DNA from: Lichtheimia corymbifera B2541
Lineage: Eukaryota; Mucoromycota; Mucoromycetes; Mucorales; Lichtheimiaceae
Assembly: GCA_000697475.1 (NCBI GenBank)
Contig: JNEU01001176.1
Coordinates: forward strand, 124,001-188,000
Length of the DNA: 64,000 bases
Direction: 5' to 3'
A program made the translations under genes and the position numbers. Shown here piece after piece: positions 33,940 to 46,868 of this stretch (position 1 is its first letter; each line of letters begins with the position of its first letter). A model generated the notes under the pieces. It made no database searches and was not told where the DNA came from. It saw only the letters and a list, made by a program, of their open reading frames with translations.

Positions 33940-34108
33940 GTGCAGGTTGGGTTGGGTGGTTGTGGTGGTTGCTTTTGGTTGGGATAACAGCAAGCGAATA
34001 ACAAAATGAAAAATAAAATGCCGACACGGCTCACGCTGGCGCATTGGTAACGTTTCTCGTCCTTGAAGGACTTTTTTTTTATTGTACGAGAAAAAAGGAG
34101 GCTCTCTT

Positions 34109-35147
34109 TTACTCTTCTACCCGAGCACGGATAATGCGAACAGGATCCTTTGGTCTAATCATCATCATCGTTATTATCATGGCATCCATAGGAAAAACAC
34201 CCCGTCCACATATACGTACCGATCATTCTTATCTGTAGGTACCAATCCCATCCGCTTTACGACATTCATACCGTCCTTCACTCGGCCAAAAATGGTGTGC
34301 TTGCCTATATATACCATGTCAGATGATTCGTATCCAGTATCCATTGTAATCCCATCGCACCGTCAAGCCAAGGCGTTGGTGCCAAAGTGATAAAGAACTA
34401 CAAAAGAAACTCAGTAAGAACGAGCGTTCCTTGGGTTTGATGTGCATCCATTTCCACAAACCTGTGATCCATTGGTGTTGGGACCTGCATTAGCCATGCT
34501 AAGAATACCGGCACCCGTATGCTTCAATTCGCCATGGATCTCATCCTCAAACTTGTCACTAATATCCAAACCATAAACAAAAGCTCGACATGTTGCCACC
34601 ATCATCACTCTTACCCATAGATTGATGTTCCTCCACGTCCAGTGCCAGTAGGATCACCACCTAGTAGTAGTATTATCAGCGCTGTTTCCTAGGATACCGC
34701 CTCATACCCAACATCCTTACCTTGAATCATAAAGTTCTGATATCGATCATACGGATTGTGTCAAAAGACAAAGTAATCAAATGTGTGTGTAGATCATACC
34801 TCAATAATGCGGTGAAACTATGCGATCTGTCAGTATTTGACCTCTCTAAAATAGCAATTCCATCATCCAACTTACGCTGACACCGTCATAGTATCCTCGC
34901 TTAGACTATGAAGAGTATGTGAATAAAGCGTGTTTTATAGACGCGTAGTATGAGTGTGTGTATGTGTGCTACTCACAAGCTCGTAAAAGTTTTTGCACGT
35001 CCTGCAACCAAACTCGTGTCAATGATTAAGGAGCCAATGGAGTTGGTGTATATATATCTTTACGTACTTTGGAGCGTGTCGTGTATACAATTCGATTTCG
35101 ATCGAGCCTACGGATGTGTCCAAGATTACAGTCTGGGCGGCACTCAT
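34109..35147 (-). CDS. PPIL1: Spliceosomal cyclophilin PPIL1
   Basis: Peptidyl-prolyl cis-trans isomerase recruited to the spliceosome by SKIP. Intron-rich: at least eight short introns interrupt a ~160-codon gene, so it is nearly invisible as an ORF. The join reads [112 protein letters not shown]. Catalytic Arg (FHRII), and active-site Phe, Trp and His are present. Small Asp-to-Asn change in E-N-FMIQ relative to the usual EDFMIQ. Ends [16 protein letters not shown]. Confidence 0.9.
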
Positions 35148-35384
35148 GGTATTAAAAGTAGAAAGAGACAGTTGCTGCCAAATGTCAGCCGTTGCCATGC
35201 AATTGTCGGGACCATAGAAATTCACTGCACGTGCCAGCCCACCTTTGTATGTACGTGGTTCCTGCGTGATACGCCCAAACTCACAAGATGGATCGCTACA
35301 ATCAGATATGATGGATATTGGTAAGGATGTCTTTGGTTGCAAGCCATTGTTGAACCATGCACGATCATCGTATGGAATATGGCA

Positions 35385-35409
35385 GATGATGATGATGATG
35401 ATGATGATG
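35385..35409. repeat. (GAT)n microsatellite
   Basis: Eight perfect GAT units between the divergently transcribed PPIL1 and SNIP1 genes. Confidence 0.9.
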
Positions 35410-35606
35410 GATACCACCTCCTCCTTCTTCTCTCTCTCCTTTGTGAAAATGATTAATAATAAAGCCCTCTTCCATCTTCAAGAATCAAGAACACCTTGTA
35501 TATGGTAATGTAATTGACAGGTATTTGAGTGGTAGTACGCATGACATGCTTTATTGACGACAAATCAATTTGATTTCAGCTACAGTCTCTTTCTCTTTTC
35601 CCAATT

Positions 35607-36511
35607 ATGCCTTCCTCGCCTTCACGCCGCTCACGATCACCAAGGCAACGTCACCGTCGTTCCAGATCTCCACCTCAATATCGCCGTAGAGATTCACAAT
35701 CACCACCAGCACGTTCTTCTCGTCGTCGTAGAGATTCTCGATCCCCATCGCCACGTCGTTCCCATCAAAGCGGACCTCGTCGTGGTCGTGGTGGTGGTCC
35801 ACGTCAAAAGTATGAATGGGGTCGTGCTGAAGATCGTGAAAAAGAGAAACCAAAGGAACCAGAGAAACCTGCTGAGGAACCCAACTTTGGACTATCCGGC
35901 AAACTTGCTGCAGAAACCAATACTGTCAAGGGTGTGGAGCTAAAGTACAATGAACCTCCCGAGGCTGCTAAACCAACGTTGAAATGGCGACTGTACGTCT
36001 TTAAAGGCTCTGAACAAATCGGTAAGCATCACATGGATACAAGCAAGGTGTGTATATATATTGATATGGGTACATATATATAGATCTTTTGCATATCCAT
36101 CGCCAAAGTTCGTTTTTGATCGGTAGAGATCGATTGGTACGTGCAAGGTCCTTTCATTGTTGTGGATCAACATCCTCACTGTTATTATTATAGGTAGCCG
36201 ATATTCCTGTAGATCATCCATCTTGTTCAAAGCAACACGCTGTTTTGCAATTTCGACGAGTACCGGAAGCCAATCCAGACACCGGAAAGACGCAAGAGGT
36301 CGTAAAGTAGGTATCATTCATATTGGATCAAAATAATCGCATACTCATTTGATTGTTTAGGCCTTTCCTTATTGATCTTGACTCAACCAATGGGACCTAT
36401 CTCAACAATGAACAAATACCAGGCACACGCTATGTCGAATTGCGAGCAAAGGATATGATACAATTTGGTCACAGCACAAGGGAATATGTATTACTCCATA
36501 GTTCAAGCTAA
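35607..36511 (+). CDS. SNIP1: FHA-domain splicing/regulatory protein SNIP1 (Pml1/DDL family)
   Basis: Nuclear phosphothreonine-binding protein of the RES complex (pre-mRNA retention and splicing). Exon 1 (35607-36021) encodes an RS/RD-rich tail with repeated S-P-x-RR units and an RGRGGG stretch, then the linker YNEPPEAAKPTLKWRLYVFK that precedes FHA in this family. Later exons, starting at 36084, supply the FHA core: SSFLIGRDRL (the GR motif), DHPSCSKQHAVLQFR (S-x2-H), DLDSTNGTYLNN (N-G-T), and ELRAKDMIQFGHSTREYVLL. About 240 aa. It shares its promoter region with PPIL1, another spliceosome protein. Confidence 0.9.
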
Positions 36512-36724
36512 ACAGTAAATTCTTGAAACTCGTTTTTCTTGCATATTTATGTAATATGTTGTATATATACAAAAATGTCTTTTTACATAATGGGATGAGA
36601 AAAGGGGAGATGGTGGGATAAAAATGAGAAAGCTATTCATAGTAGATGGGCATATACATAGAATGATGATAAAGAAAGGAAACTAACGAGGCATACAGAA
36701 AATAAAAAAGATAAGATGATTGGA

Positions 36725-39700
36725 TCATAAATCTCGTACGCGAGCTGCTTTTAAAGGTGTTAGGATCACAATGCTTGTCAATATATATAGTGTACTTACT
36801 ACGACGTGCTATTTGGTTTTCGAGGGTGGTCGCTTTGGCTAAATCCACACGCGTTGTCCATCCACAGCGATAGAATTCAACGAGTCGAACAAGTGCATTG
36901 GTGATATCTTGTTGCAAATCGTCATCGAGAAGCTCTTCTTCTTCTTGTGTCAGGGTACTTGCGAGTTGTTCAAGTTGACTATACCAGATGAATGCTTGCT
37001 TTAGATCTTGATCCACGCCAAGGCCACGTTCAAAACTCCATGCAACTTCATAGAAAACGCGAGCTTCGCCTGCACGTGCATATCGCAACAAGACCATCAT
37101 GGCCACTTTATCTTGAATGGATACATCACCCCAACCATGCAACCGATACCGTGCCATCATGATTTCAGCTGTGGAGCGTTGTTCATCGGTTTCAGCATGT
37201 TCAAAGGCGGCTTGGAAAAGCTGGTAGGCACGCGATCGTTGGCTAGGATCTTGATGTAATACCCGTGCAAGAGCAAGTTCAGCAACCCACCATGGTTGTT
37301 GTAAATCTAAGCGAATCGCAATATCATACCATTGGGCTGCACTGGATGGATCGGCTGAAACATGAATACCATGCTCGTAAAAGGTGCCCACAAACAATGC
37401 CGCACTGCGATCTCCTTGTTCAGCTGCTTGACAAAATAGGTCGAATGCACGGCCCAGTTGCTGTGGAACAATGGTGACAATACCCGTATCATCGATACTC
37501 GAGCTTGGACAATAATCCTTGCCAGTGTGATACAGCTTGCCAAGTTCACGCTGAGCATCACATGACCCCAACTGAGCGGCATGTTCCAAATACGCAAAAC
37601 CATCCAATTGCTGCTCAACGGTAAATTGCATGTCATCGCTCAAGTACAATATTCCAAGTTCAAACATGGCATCATAGTCGTTTTGACGAATGGCTTGCTG
37701 AAGGTGATATACTGCTGATTCAAAATCACGCTGGATGGTATCATGAACGCCGTGCAAGTAATACAGTCCAAGATGGTAGTGGGCGCGAGCATGTGTGTTG
37801 TCCATGTGGCACGCAAGCTCGTACCAGCGACATGCATCAAGCTCCTTATGATCACGAGCATGGATACGGCCAATTCGGAAAACTGCTTCAGCATCCGCTG
37901 TGGTTTCAACTGAGCGAGAATACCATTCAAGAGCCTTTTCGTAATCTTGCTGCACTCCAAGTCCAAGCTCGTAGCATTGACCAAGCGAATGATAAGCACT
38001 GCTGCATTGTTCTTGAGCACAAGCCATCAATTCCTATGGATACATGAAAGATATTAGTACCCAGAAGCGAACAAAGACAAACGTTAATCATATACCTTAA
38101 ATCCAGCTTCTGGATCAGCGACAATGCCTGGTAAGCCTTCAGCAAGTCGATAGCGTGCTCGCATCACGCGTGCAAGCATATAACCAGCATCTGCTGCTTG
38201 TTGATAATACTTGTTGGCTTGAAGATAATTGCTTTGCTCATGCCAAATTTGACCAGCAAGGAACATTGCCTCTACTTGACCCTCCTTGGCAGCGAGTTCC
38301 AAATGATTCTTGGCCCGCTCCTCTTGTTGTTTTTGTTGTTCAAGTAGTTCCATGATATCATTACTTGTGTGTTCATCAAGATCGCCATCGATTGCATGAG
38401 CTCGCTGCTTCAAAGCTGCAGCATCAGCGACATAAATACGTCCGAGATACAGGTGGGATTCAGCATCACCTTGATGAGCTGCATCGGTCAAGAGTTTCAT
38501 TGCCCGGGTATATTGCATGCGTCGATCTTGTTCAGCCGTTTCAGGAAGCATCGTAAGCAAAAGCTGTGCTTGTGATCGCATCGATGCAGCATTTTCGAGT
38601 CGTACACCATTATCCCAACTCAACAAGGCCAGGTCACGATCACCATTTTCAAGAAACATTTGTCCCAAAGCCCAGTGACTCATGCCATAGCCTTGAGAAG
38701 CAGATTGTTTGAACCATTCAGCTGCCTTGATCTTGTCAATCTCCATACGTTGCAATCCTCTCCAATGCGCCATTCCTATGTATCATCCATCATCATCATC
38801 ATGAGTCATTGTGCTGTGTTATGTATGTCTCTATGTATCCTCCACTTACCAAGCTTATATTGGCCTTCTGCATCACCTAGTTCAGCAGCGCGCTTCAAGC
38901 ATTGAATAATACGTATATCGTCTTCTTCGGATGATGAGCTTTCTTGCTCATACAAATTGGCTAGTTGCACCATAGCTTGAGTATCCTTGGCTTCTTCAGC
39001 AGCTCGATTGTACCAATGGATTGCCTTTTCAAGCTGAACTGCCGTACCTAGGCCATGATGGCAGCAATAACCTAAGCAGATAAAATAAGTAAATGTCGCT
39101 AATGGCGTCTTGTTTTTGGTGCTTACCATGCCAATAAAAGGATGGTGAGAACTCATCCTTCAATACAAGATCATGCAACATTTCAAAGGCTTCTTCTTTG
39201 GACTCCTCAGGATTGGACACCATGGCAAGCAACACATATCGTGTCACCATTAGCCTAGCGGTTTTGCCAGTAACGCTTCCTCTGAGACGCTTATCCTTTG
39301 CTGCAATCTTGTATTGTACATAGGCTTCTTGGAAGCGATGTAGCTTGTGATATAATTGCCCGGCTGCAAAAGATGCTCTATATAAATGCATTGTGAATAA
39401 ACAAAAGATAAAGAAATTATAACCATGTACGTACCTTTCAGAACCCAATGATGCAGCTCGTAGATAGTGTTCGAGGGCACGGTGGACATCTTGAGGAACA
39501 CCTTGGCCATGCTCATAGTAACTTCCAAGGAGCAATATAGCGACGGTATCATTTTGTTGTGCAGCACATGAGAAAAGCTCGAATGCTTTTCTGTGATCTT
39601 CAGGTACACCCAATGCACGATCATGCAGCTTGCCTAATTCACGTTGTGCAACACGATGTCCACGCTCAGCGGCTCGTTTGATCCACGCAAGTGCTTGCTT

Positions 39701-42203
39701 GCATCTTTGTTCTTGAGCTCGTTTGGCTGCACGGTCGAGTGATGAGATGGGGCGAGCAATGTCCATAAGATAAATCTCAGCAAGTCGTTCCATGGATTCA
39801 GTATGCCCAAGATCAGCAGCACGTTCAAAATAGGTCATGGCCTTGTTGAGATTCCGCACGTTATGCAAGAAATGCAATCCAAGCGTATAGATGGCAACTG
39901 GATGTCCCTTGTTGGCAGCTTTTTTGTACCAAAGCAATGCTTCTTCACGATTACGGATTGTGCCGTTTCCATGTGCTAGCATGTACGCTACCTATCGTTG
40001 TTGTCATTCATCGTTAGCCATGTACGAATGACGATGATGTATAAATACGTACCTCAAACTGAGAATCCAAATGTCCAGCTTTGGCTGCTTTCATATAATA
40101 CTTGAATGCCACCGCTGTATCCACCTCACAAACACCTGGAATGCCTTCCAAGTAGCATGATGCAAGCCAATAATGCGCACTGTCACCATCATGATCTGCA
40201 AGCTCATTCAGCATTTCAAATGCACGTGCTTTGTCAGGGTTGACATGGGCCCATCCATGCAAATAATAGCGAGCCACCATGAGTTTTGCACGACGTATCG
40301 GTTTGAGGAAGGAGGATTCATAATGCTGATGAGATGAGGCTCGTTTGTACCAGTCAAAAGCATCACCCGCTTGTCCAGTCCTGAATAAAAGCTCTGCCAG
40401 CGCATATTGGCCATTCATCTGGTAGGTGCTTTTTGTTTCAGCAGCCTTGCGGTAATATTCAAGTGCCGTTCTCTGGTTGACATGGACACCACGACCCTTT
40501 TCGTAACATTCACCAATGAGCACATAGGCTTGCATATCACCACGCACTGCAGCTCGATTGAACCACTCCATTGCAATCTTGTTGCTCTTGTATTGCTGAA
40601 GGCGTACATGATCCGTAGTCGATGGTGGACCGAGACCTTCTAGATATAAGCAACCTAATCGACGTTGTGCTGGTGGGTGGCCCGCATGTGCTGCTTGTCG
40701 AAGAAATTGATCCGCTTTTTGAAGATTGGGTTCCAAGCCAATACCACCATCCAGATAATGAAGTGCTAGACGATATTGCGCAAGTACATGATCATGCTCA
40801 GCTGCACCTTTCAAATAGAATAAAGCGCGTTCGTTGGATTGATCGACACCGTCACCATGCTCATACATAAGGCCGAGTTGATACAATGCTCTTGGATCTT
40901 GCTATATATACACTATACGTCAGCTTTATCCCTCCCACACACCCAACTAGATGTATATTTACCGCTTGTTCAGCTCTTTCAAGCCATTGTAGTCCTTCTA
41001 CATACATGTGATCCTTGACTAGCATGATACCCAAATCAGCCTGTGCTCGAGAGAAATCTTGCTCAGCACTTTTATGCAGATACTGTTTGGCGAGATCCCA
41101 ATCCTTTTTTGTATGGCATCCTAGGGCGTAATAGATGGCCACAAGAAACTGGGCATGCCTAATGCATTTTCAGTAAGAATCATCACGTGATGTATGGATG
41201 TAACGACTTACGCATTTCCATTATTAGCACTTTTCAGGAACCAAGTAAAAGCTTCTCCGAGATGGTTCTCCTGCAACGTCAAGGCACCGACATGTAATTG
41301 TGCAAAAGCAATCACTGATCGTGCATGAGCCGTTTTGTCTGGATCAAGTTGAGCTGTTGTGCTGAACCAAGTCAGAGCAAGTGTCTTGTCGGGTGGTTGT
41401 ACATGAGCAACACCGTGCAAATAGCAAAGGCCAAGTGGGAAAAAGGCTTGCCAACAGCCACGACCAGCGAGCTGTTGCAGTTGGTCAAACCCTTGTTTTG
41501 CATGACCACGCATACCCCATCCATCTAATAAACAACGTGCGACCCATACAGCTGCAACATTGCTTGCATCGTCGTCATTCGTTTGTTTGCTCCATATTTG
41601 TGCTGCTCTAAATGCTGCAGCATGATCCCGAGGGTCATCAAGTTGACGAGCAGTAGCAAATACCGAGTCGAGGATAGGATTCGTTTCATTGGGTGATGCA
41701 GCAGCAAGTTCTTGAAGAATGTCATCCACACAAAGGCGATAGTTGATCGGCGGAGATCGTGTGATTGTTGTTGTTGTTGTTGCATTGTTGTTGCTATAAG
41801 AGGGTGGTGATGATGATGCTGTTGTAAGAGCAGTAGCAGCTGTGACGATCACCGAACTGGTCTGTGTTTCATCGAGACCACATAAATCGGTAATGGTGGA
41901 TGTCTGAGGGAACATGACTGTGCTGCCAACATAGCCACTATCTTCAGTAGAATGTTGGCGTTGTCTTTTGTCGGACGAATTCCGGATCGTGCCATTATAA
42001 TTGGAACTCGTTGTCGGATCCGCTATCCCGTGCCTGGTTGTACAACCTAACAAAGTTGGATCCAATGGCTCGGTCGTGGTCGTCGTTGGTCGTGAGTTGC
42101 TGGTGATGACACTTGTGTCCAGAGGTGGTCTGCGCGTCGTCGTCGTTGATGTCGTCGTCGTGGCTGTTGCTTCATACGCAATCTTGCTTTGGTTGACACC
42201 CAT
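36725..42203 (-). CDS. Very long Sel1-repeat (SLR) protein
   Basis: Solenoid protein of about 1,660 aa, probably a scaffold or adaptor. Residues 1-170 are Thr/Ser-rich and disordered after MGVNQSKIAYEA, a Met-Gly start that could be myristoylated (inference). The rest is an almost unbroken run of ~36-aa Sel1 repeats of the type A-x2-LG-x2-Y-x2-G-x-GV-x2-D-x3-A-x2-WY-x2-AA. By length there may be 35-40. Exons: 42203-41212, 41158-40963, 40901-40053, 39991-39435, 39377-39127, 39071-38850, 38775-38096, 38033 to about 36807, and a short last exon ending at 36725. Intron 39434-39378 is 57 nt and stop-free. Similar multi-Sel1 proteins in Mucoromycota are related to chitin-synthase regulators (Skt5/Chs4-like), but no prenylation motif is seen, so the role is open. 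Confidence 0.85.
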
Positions 42204-42802
42204 CGTATAAAAAACAAAGTAGTACTAATAATACAAAAAAAGGGGGGGAGGAAGCGACAAGAGAGGGGACGAATAATAAAAACGCGGTTATTGAGGACAA
42301 AGTAGGGTAATAGAATACACAAGGAAATAAAGAGAGGAGATATGTGGGGAAGAGGAGAGGGGATGTTTACAATCTCGCTTGGGTTTGAAACAGTCTTTTA
42401 AATGCCTGTTGTGATGATGAAGAAAGGCGCATTCAACGGAGATGACCCGACCGTGCACAAGCTTTTGTCAACACTTGTCCCCCCATAAGTTGCACGCCAC
42501 GAAAACAAACACTTCTTGTCCAAAGATCCTTGCTCCATTCTGGCATATTGGTTCCATGGTGACACAGTGGGCGAAAGGGAGCAAAGAAAACTTGACTCGA
42601 TCAATCGGTTCAATGCCAATGTGTTCCGGATCTTCAATGGAATAATTCCTTCACCCCCAAAACACCCTTTGTTGTCTAACAATTGCATCATTTGAAGAAA
42701 GACTGCTCTGCAATATATCCAAATCAATTGATAACGCTGCAACGACTATCGTAAAACAAAGAAGGGGCTGAAATCGACTGCTGACCCCATGACATGGTAT
42801 TG

Positions 42803-45067
42803 TTATTCTCCTTCTGATGATTCGTCTGTAATCCAAGCGGTCGCCTTCGTTTTCATGTAGTTCAGCTGTGCATCTCTGAAGGTTTGCCGAACTTGTGTGT
42901 AAAGCTATTTTGCATGAAAAATGTCAATATGGAAGATCTGCAAAAGGTGAAACGCGGAGAATAGATCAACCTACCCGGCTCATAAACCCACCAGAATGCA
43001 TAGCGCTAATGATATTGGAGACGTGCTCTTCGATGGAGGTTTGCATACTCGGATGGGATTCGATTTCTCTGCACACTGCATCGGATGTATGTGATCGAAA
43101 GTGTGCCAATTGGTGATACACATTTGCTCGCTTGTAGCACTCGCTTCCCAAGGAAAAACTTTGCCCTTCATCTTCTTCGCCATTGTCGCTGTTGTCGTCT
43201 TCATCTTCGTCGTCATCAGGATCAAATGTAAGCAATGCTTGGAAGCTGGCTGGACGATTTTGTCTACATCCTTCACATATCAATCCTCTGCAATGACCAA
43301 CTGCAACCCATCGTGGATATTTGTCTAATGCTTCCTACTCCAATCATATTAGTTCGCGTTGACCATGGCGTTGAAATAAAAAGTGTTTACCTTGAACTTC
43401 GGAAGCCAAGCATCACTTGTGATCAACGACTCCATCAATCCTCCCACACGGCGCTCGACAACTCGTACAGATGATTGTAGTGAAGGTGCTACAGTTGTTT
43501 TATAAACATCTCGGCCGTGTTTGCATGTGGCACTTTTTTTATCCCCCATGTTTACTTACCTTGTGTATCGAGTCCGAAATGTTCATAAACAAGGCTTTCC
43601 ACATAAACTTTAAAGTTTGTTGAGAACTTTTGTGTTCGGGATGTGCTGAATGCATCTAATGCGCGCAATACACACGCCAACGCTGTTAGCCAAATTGATC
43701 ATGACTTGCCCTTTTTCATTTAACTGACCTGGTAATGCGATCGCCGAATCGTCCTTTTCAGAGGGTACAACTTTGACACCATCAATAACGTCATCATCCA
43801 CCACAAAATCATCCTGGTCTTCTTCATCCGTATCCACTTGTTCAATCGAAGAGGCGGCGGTATCATCATCATCGTCATCGTCTGATTCATCGGAACCCGA
43901 TCCACCCTCATGCTCGCAGTAGTCGTCCATTGGGCCAGCTTCTCCTTCAAAGTCCCGCCTTTTCCGTGCTAAAGGGTAAATATGAGATACATCGTCAGGC
44001 TGAGGCTGTCTTTTTGTCGCCTTACATTTCAACCGATCCAAGGCCAATGCATAATCTGACTTTTTACGGCCACGTGTGCGTTCTTCGTATACATCTAATC
44101 ATTGTCATCCCATATCAGTCATTCAATCCTTTCACCATTCTCCTCTAAATATTCTCACCATTTTCTCCAAGGAACTCCAAATCCTCTTTCCAATCTTCTT
44201 CTGGTGGGCTTTCATTGTTTATACGTCGCTGATGTAATCGTCGTTTGGGAGTTGGTTCTGAGTCATCTAAACAAATTCCCATTTGTTAAATGTTGCTCTC
44301 CTCTTTGTATTGGTGTCTGGTATGAACTTACTTTCATCCTCCAAATCTATTATTGAGCTGCCATCTCTTCCTTGTTTCCTTGGACGTCGTTTGACTATCA
44401 CCTCATCATCATCATCTTCATCATCTTCATCCAAGTCTGTTGTTGAGCTGCCATTTCTGTCTTGTTTCCTTGGACGCCTTTTGATTACGACGTTGTCGTC
44501 GTCGTCATCATCATCACCACTCGTGTTTGCTCGATTGACTACGGGATATTGAATCAACAACGAATATGTCGAATAAACCACCAACTCTCTGACTGTACCT
44601 GTTCCTTCATCTTCCTCATGATCACTTTGTTTTATACGCTGTTTCAATCGTCGAGTGGGGGTAATAAATAGAGGCTCACCTAGACAACCGTGTATGTATC
44701 AATACCTCATATCTTCATTGCAGGATAATGTCGCTTTAAGCTTACTGTCGTCGCTATCATCTTGTTCAGGTGCTATTGCTTCATCTTGTTTACGCTTGCC
44801 GATATTTTGAGATACGTCCTTTTTCTCATCGTTGAAGTCGCCTGAAATGCCTGACGTTGCTGCATGGGGTCTGAAGCAAAAGTACATGAGCACAAGTGAA
44901 AATCGGGGTGGTGGTGGTCCGAGGATTTACATTGAGGTTACTGGGGATACGGCAGATTCGACATTCTCCAATGAGGTACTCTGCGATGGCTCATTTTGTG
45001 GTTGTGGTTGTTGTGGTGGCGGTGCTCTGTTGATAAAGTAACTGATTTTTGCTTGTTTGAGTGGCAT
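42803..45067 (-). CDS. DUF4211-domain nuclear protein with N-terminal PIP-like motif
   Basis: Unknown-function nuclear protein family. The join starts MPLKQAKISYFINRAPPPQ, where Q-AK-I-SY-F resembles a PCNA-interacting (PIP) box. A long acidic/basic disordered part follows, with a duplicated RRPRKQ-x-R-x-GSS-x2-DL unit and KRR-x-HQRR patches. The DUF4211 core begins DQDDFVVDDDVIDG and includes FKVYVESLVYEHFGLDTQ, LITSDAWLPKFK, CDGC-type Cys, ECYKRANVYHQLAHFRSHT and HVSNIISAMHSGGFM; the last exon ends W-ITDESSEGE. Start at 45067 is the first Met of this frame after an in-frame leader that belongs to the neighbour's 3' side. Roughly nine or ten exons, about 560 aa. Function in replication or repair would be inference from the PIP-like motif only. 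Confidence 0.75.
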
Positions 45068-45191
45068 AATAGACTGAAGAGAGAGAGCGTGGAAATTACA
45101 AGACGTCAAACATTTCTGATTTATAAAAGGTCCGCTGAGGGATTCATGCAAAGCGATATACAAGGTGGGGGATATATGTATACATGTATTA

Positions 45192-45915
45192 TCAAAATGC
45201 ATCTGATTCAAACAATAACTCTCGTTCACTACGCACTTCACCAGCCGGTACTATATCCCATTGTTGACTCAAATCTTCATTTAGCCGAACCTTGCGTCTT
45301 TTCAGTATAACCCTTGCACCATCATCACCCGATCCACCACGCACATCAAGCACCATATGAGGATCCTCTAGGAAATGGTATCAATAAAGAGAATCAATAG
45401 AGAAAGATAAAAGATGAATTGTTACCGAGAATATAAATGTATCCTTCACGGCTATAACCCCAGCGCTGATTTTGAGCATCCATAACAAGTTTTCTGTCGT
45501 ATTGAATGATAGGCATATTCTCGTCAAGATTGCCACCGCGTACGTCCAACACCTTGTTCGAGTGCTTATTCACAATGAATCCATCCTAACACTCTCCCAT
45601 AATGAGCACAATGATACACATCTTTATCCTCCCAACTCCCTTTACCTGATAATACCACAACTGATTGTCTCGATCATCATTGTGTTTGGGTGTCCATATT
45701 AACACTTTGGCATCATTCTAAATCATCGGGCATAAATATCCAAGTCGTCTCCACGTGCAAACGAGTCAATATCACCTTGAGTGAGGCGCCATCAACTGCA
45801 TAATCCAATTAGCATCTTGCCTGTGCAGTAGAGACAATGACCCACCGTCGATTACTTTGCCACTAAAACGCGATCGAAGATAAAAGAACCCTTCGGGAAA
45901 TGGATAGTCGGCCAT
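45192..45915 (-). CDS. Ricin-B-like beta-trefoil lectin protein
   Basis: Cytosolic-looking carbohydrate-binding protein (no signal peptide) of the ricin-type trefoil fold. Five short exons join as MADYPFPEGFFYLRSRFSGK, VDGASLKNDAKVLIWTPK, DNQLWYYQ, DGFIVNKHSNKVLDVRGG, NQRWGYSREGYIYIL, then EDPHMVLDVRGGSGDDGARV and QQWDIVPAGEV, ending at 45192. Three Q-x-W type motifs (NQLW, NQRW, QQWD) and three GKVID/KVLDV/MVLDV strands mark the three trefoil lobes. About 165 aa. The third lobe is followed by an acidic tail. It lies 125 nt downstream of nothing else but upstream of the DUF4211 gene on the same strand. Confidence 0.8.
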
Positions 45916-46082
45916 TACGACAAGAACGAAACAAGACAAGGAAGGAACCACATGACATCCCTTTCCATCTATTCGCTTCAGCCAGTCACACTACCTACTC
46001 GCACACACTCTTGGATGAAGGTTGCCTAGCAACTGAAACGAATAGGGATGACGCTAGATACCGCGAGATCCCTGCCAAGTAA

Positions 46083-46868
46083 ACGACGCCAAAGATAGCA
46101 TAAATCTCGTTAGAAGATCAATAAACATTCATGTCAATAAAACAGATACACTCTTTGTCATTTGATTATATATCTCTCGTAAGCCTATCGCAAACCACAC
46201 ACTCTTCAAAGATGAAAGGGTTCGCAACAGGTGGTCAACCGGTCCACTCTTTGGCGGAATTTGGTTACTGCTGAGTTACCGCCTCCAAGCATAAATATAG
46301 GAGATTTCGCACTATGTCCCTTGCACCATCCTTTATGCAAACGGCGATTGTGCCATGCCAGGTGAGGCTTGATTTCTGATATATCAAAGGTGATCCGATC
46401 ATCCTTGCTGCTTATACCGAACACGCATACTGTACCAATATTAAAAGTAGGCTACCTTTCTAATAATGGGGATGTGCGCAGGTGTACAAGTGATTAATTC
46501 CCTTGATAGACCGATGTATGCATAGACAACATTGCACTAGGCTCCTCAGGCCTATTCCTGGTATATGCACCCCCCATCACTCTATCAGCTCATTCATGCA
46601 TCAATTTATCAATGCATCATCCCCAACAGACAAAAATACCCACGCCCACAATGCACAATAAAAGGATGTTGTCGCCACCGATCATACTCCTACACGTCTC
46701 TTTCCTCTGTCATTCTTCTTTGAATTCTTACAAGGTCAATGTTCAAGTTTGTGTGTATTACATCTTGCAACCTGTGATAAAGTGCTGATATTTGTGGACA
46801 TTCATAGTGCTTCTTTGTATCGTGGCCGTCATTGTGATATTGGACCCTTAATCAGGTAAAGCCAATTC
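46083..46868. other. Intergenic, no gene seen
   Basis: No supported gene. A TATA-like acaataaaagg lies near 46648-46658 and could belong to the orphan gene that follows. Confidence 0.35.

Noticed and set aside
35554..35943. His/Val-rich frame over SNIP1
   Set aside because: Shadow of the RS-rich SNIP1 exon, produced by its skewed codons.
44283..44552. Ser-rich plus-strand frame
   Set aside because: Antisense shadow of the Asp/Glu-rich part of the DUF4211 gene.
46206..46424. 72-codon minus-strand frame
   Set aside because: No similarity, no promoter or splice evidence; probably chance.
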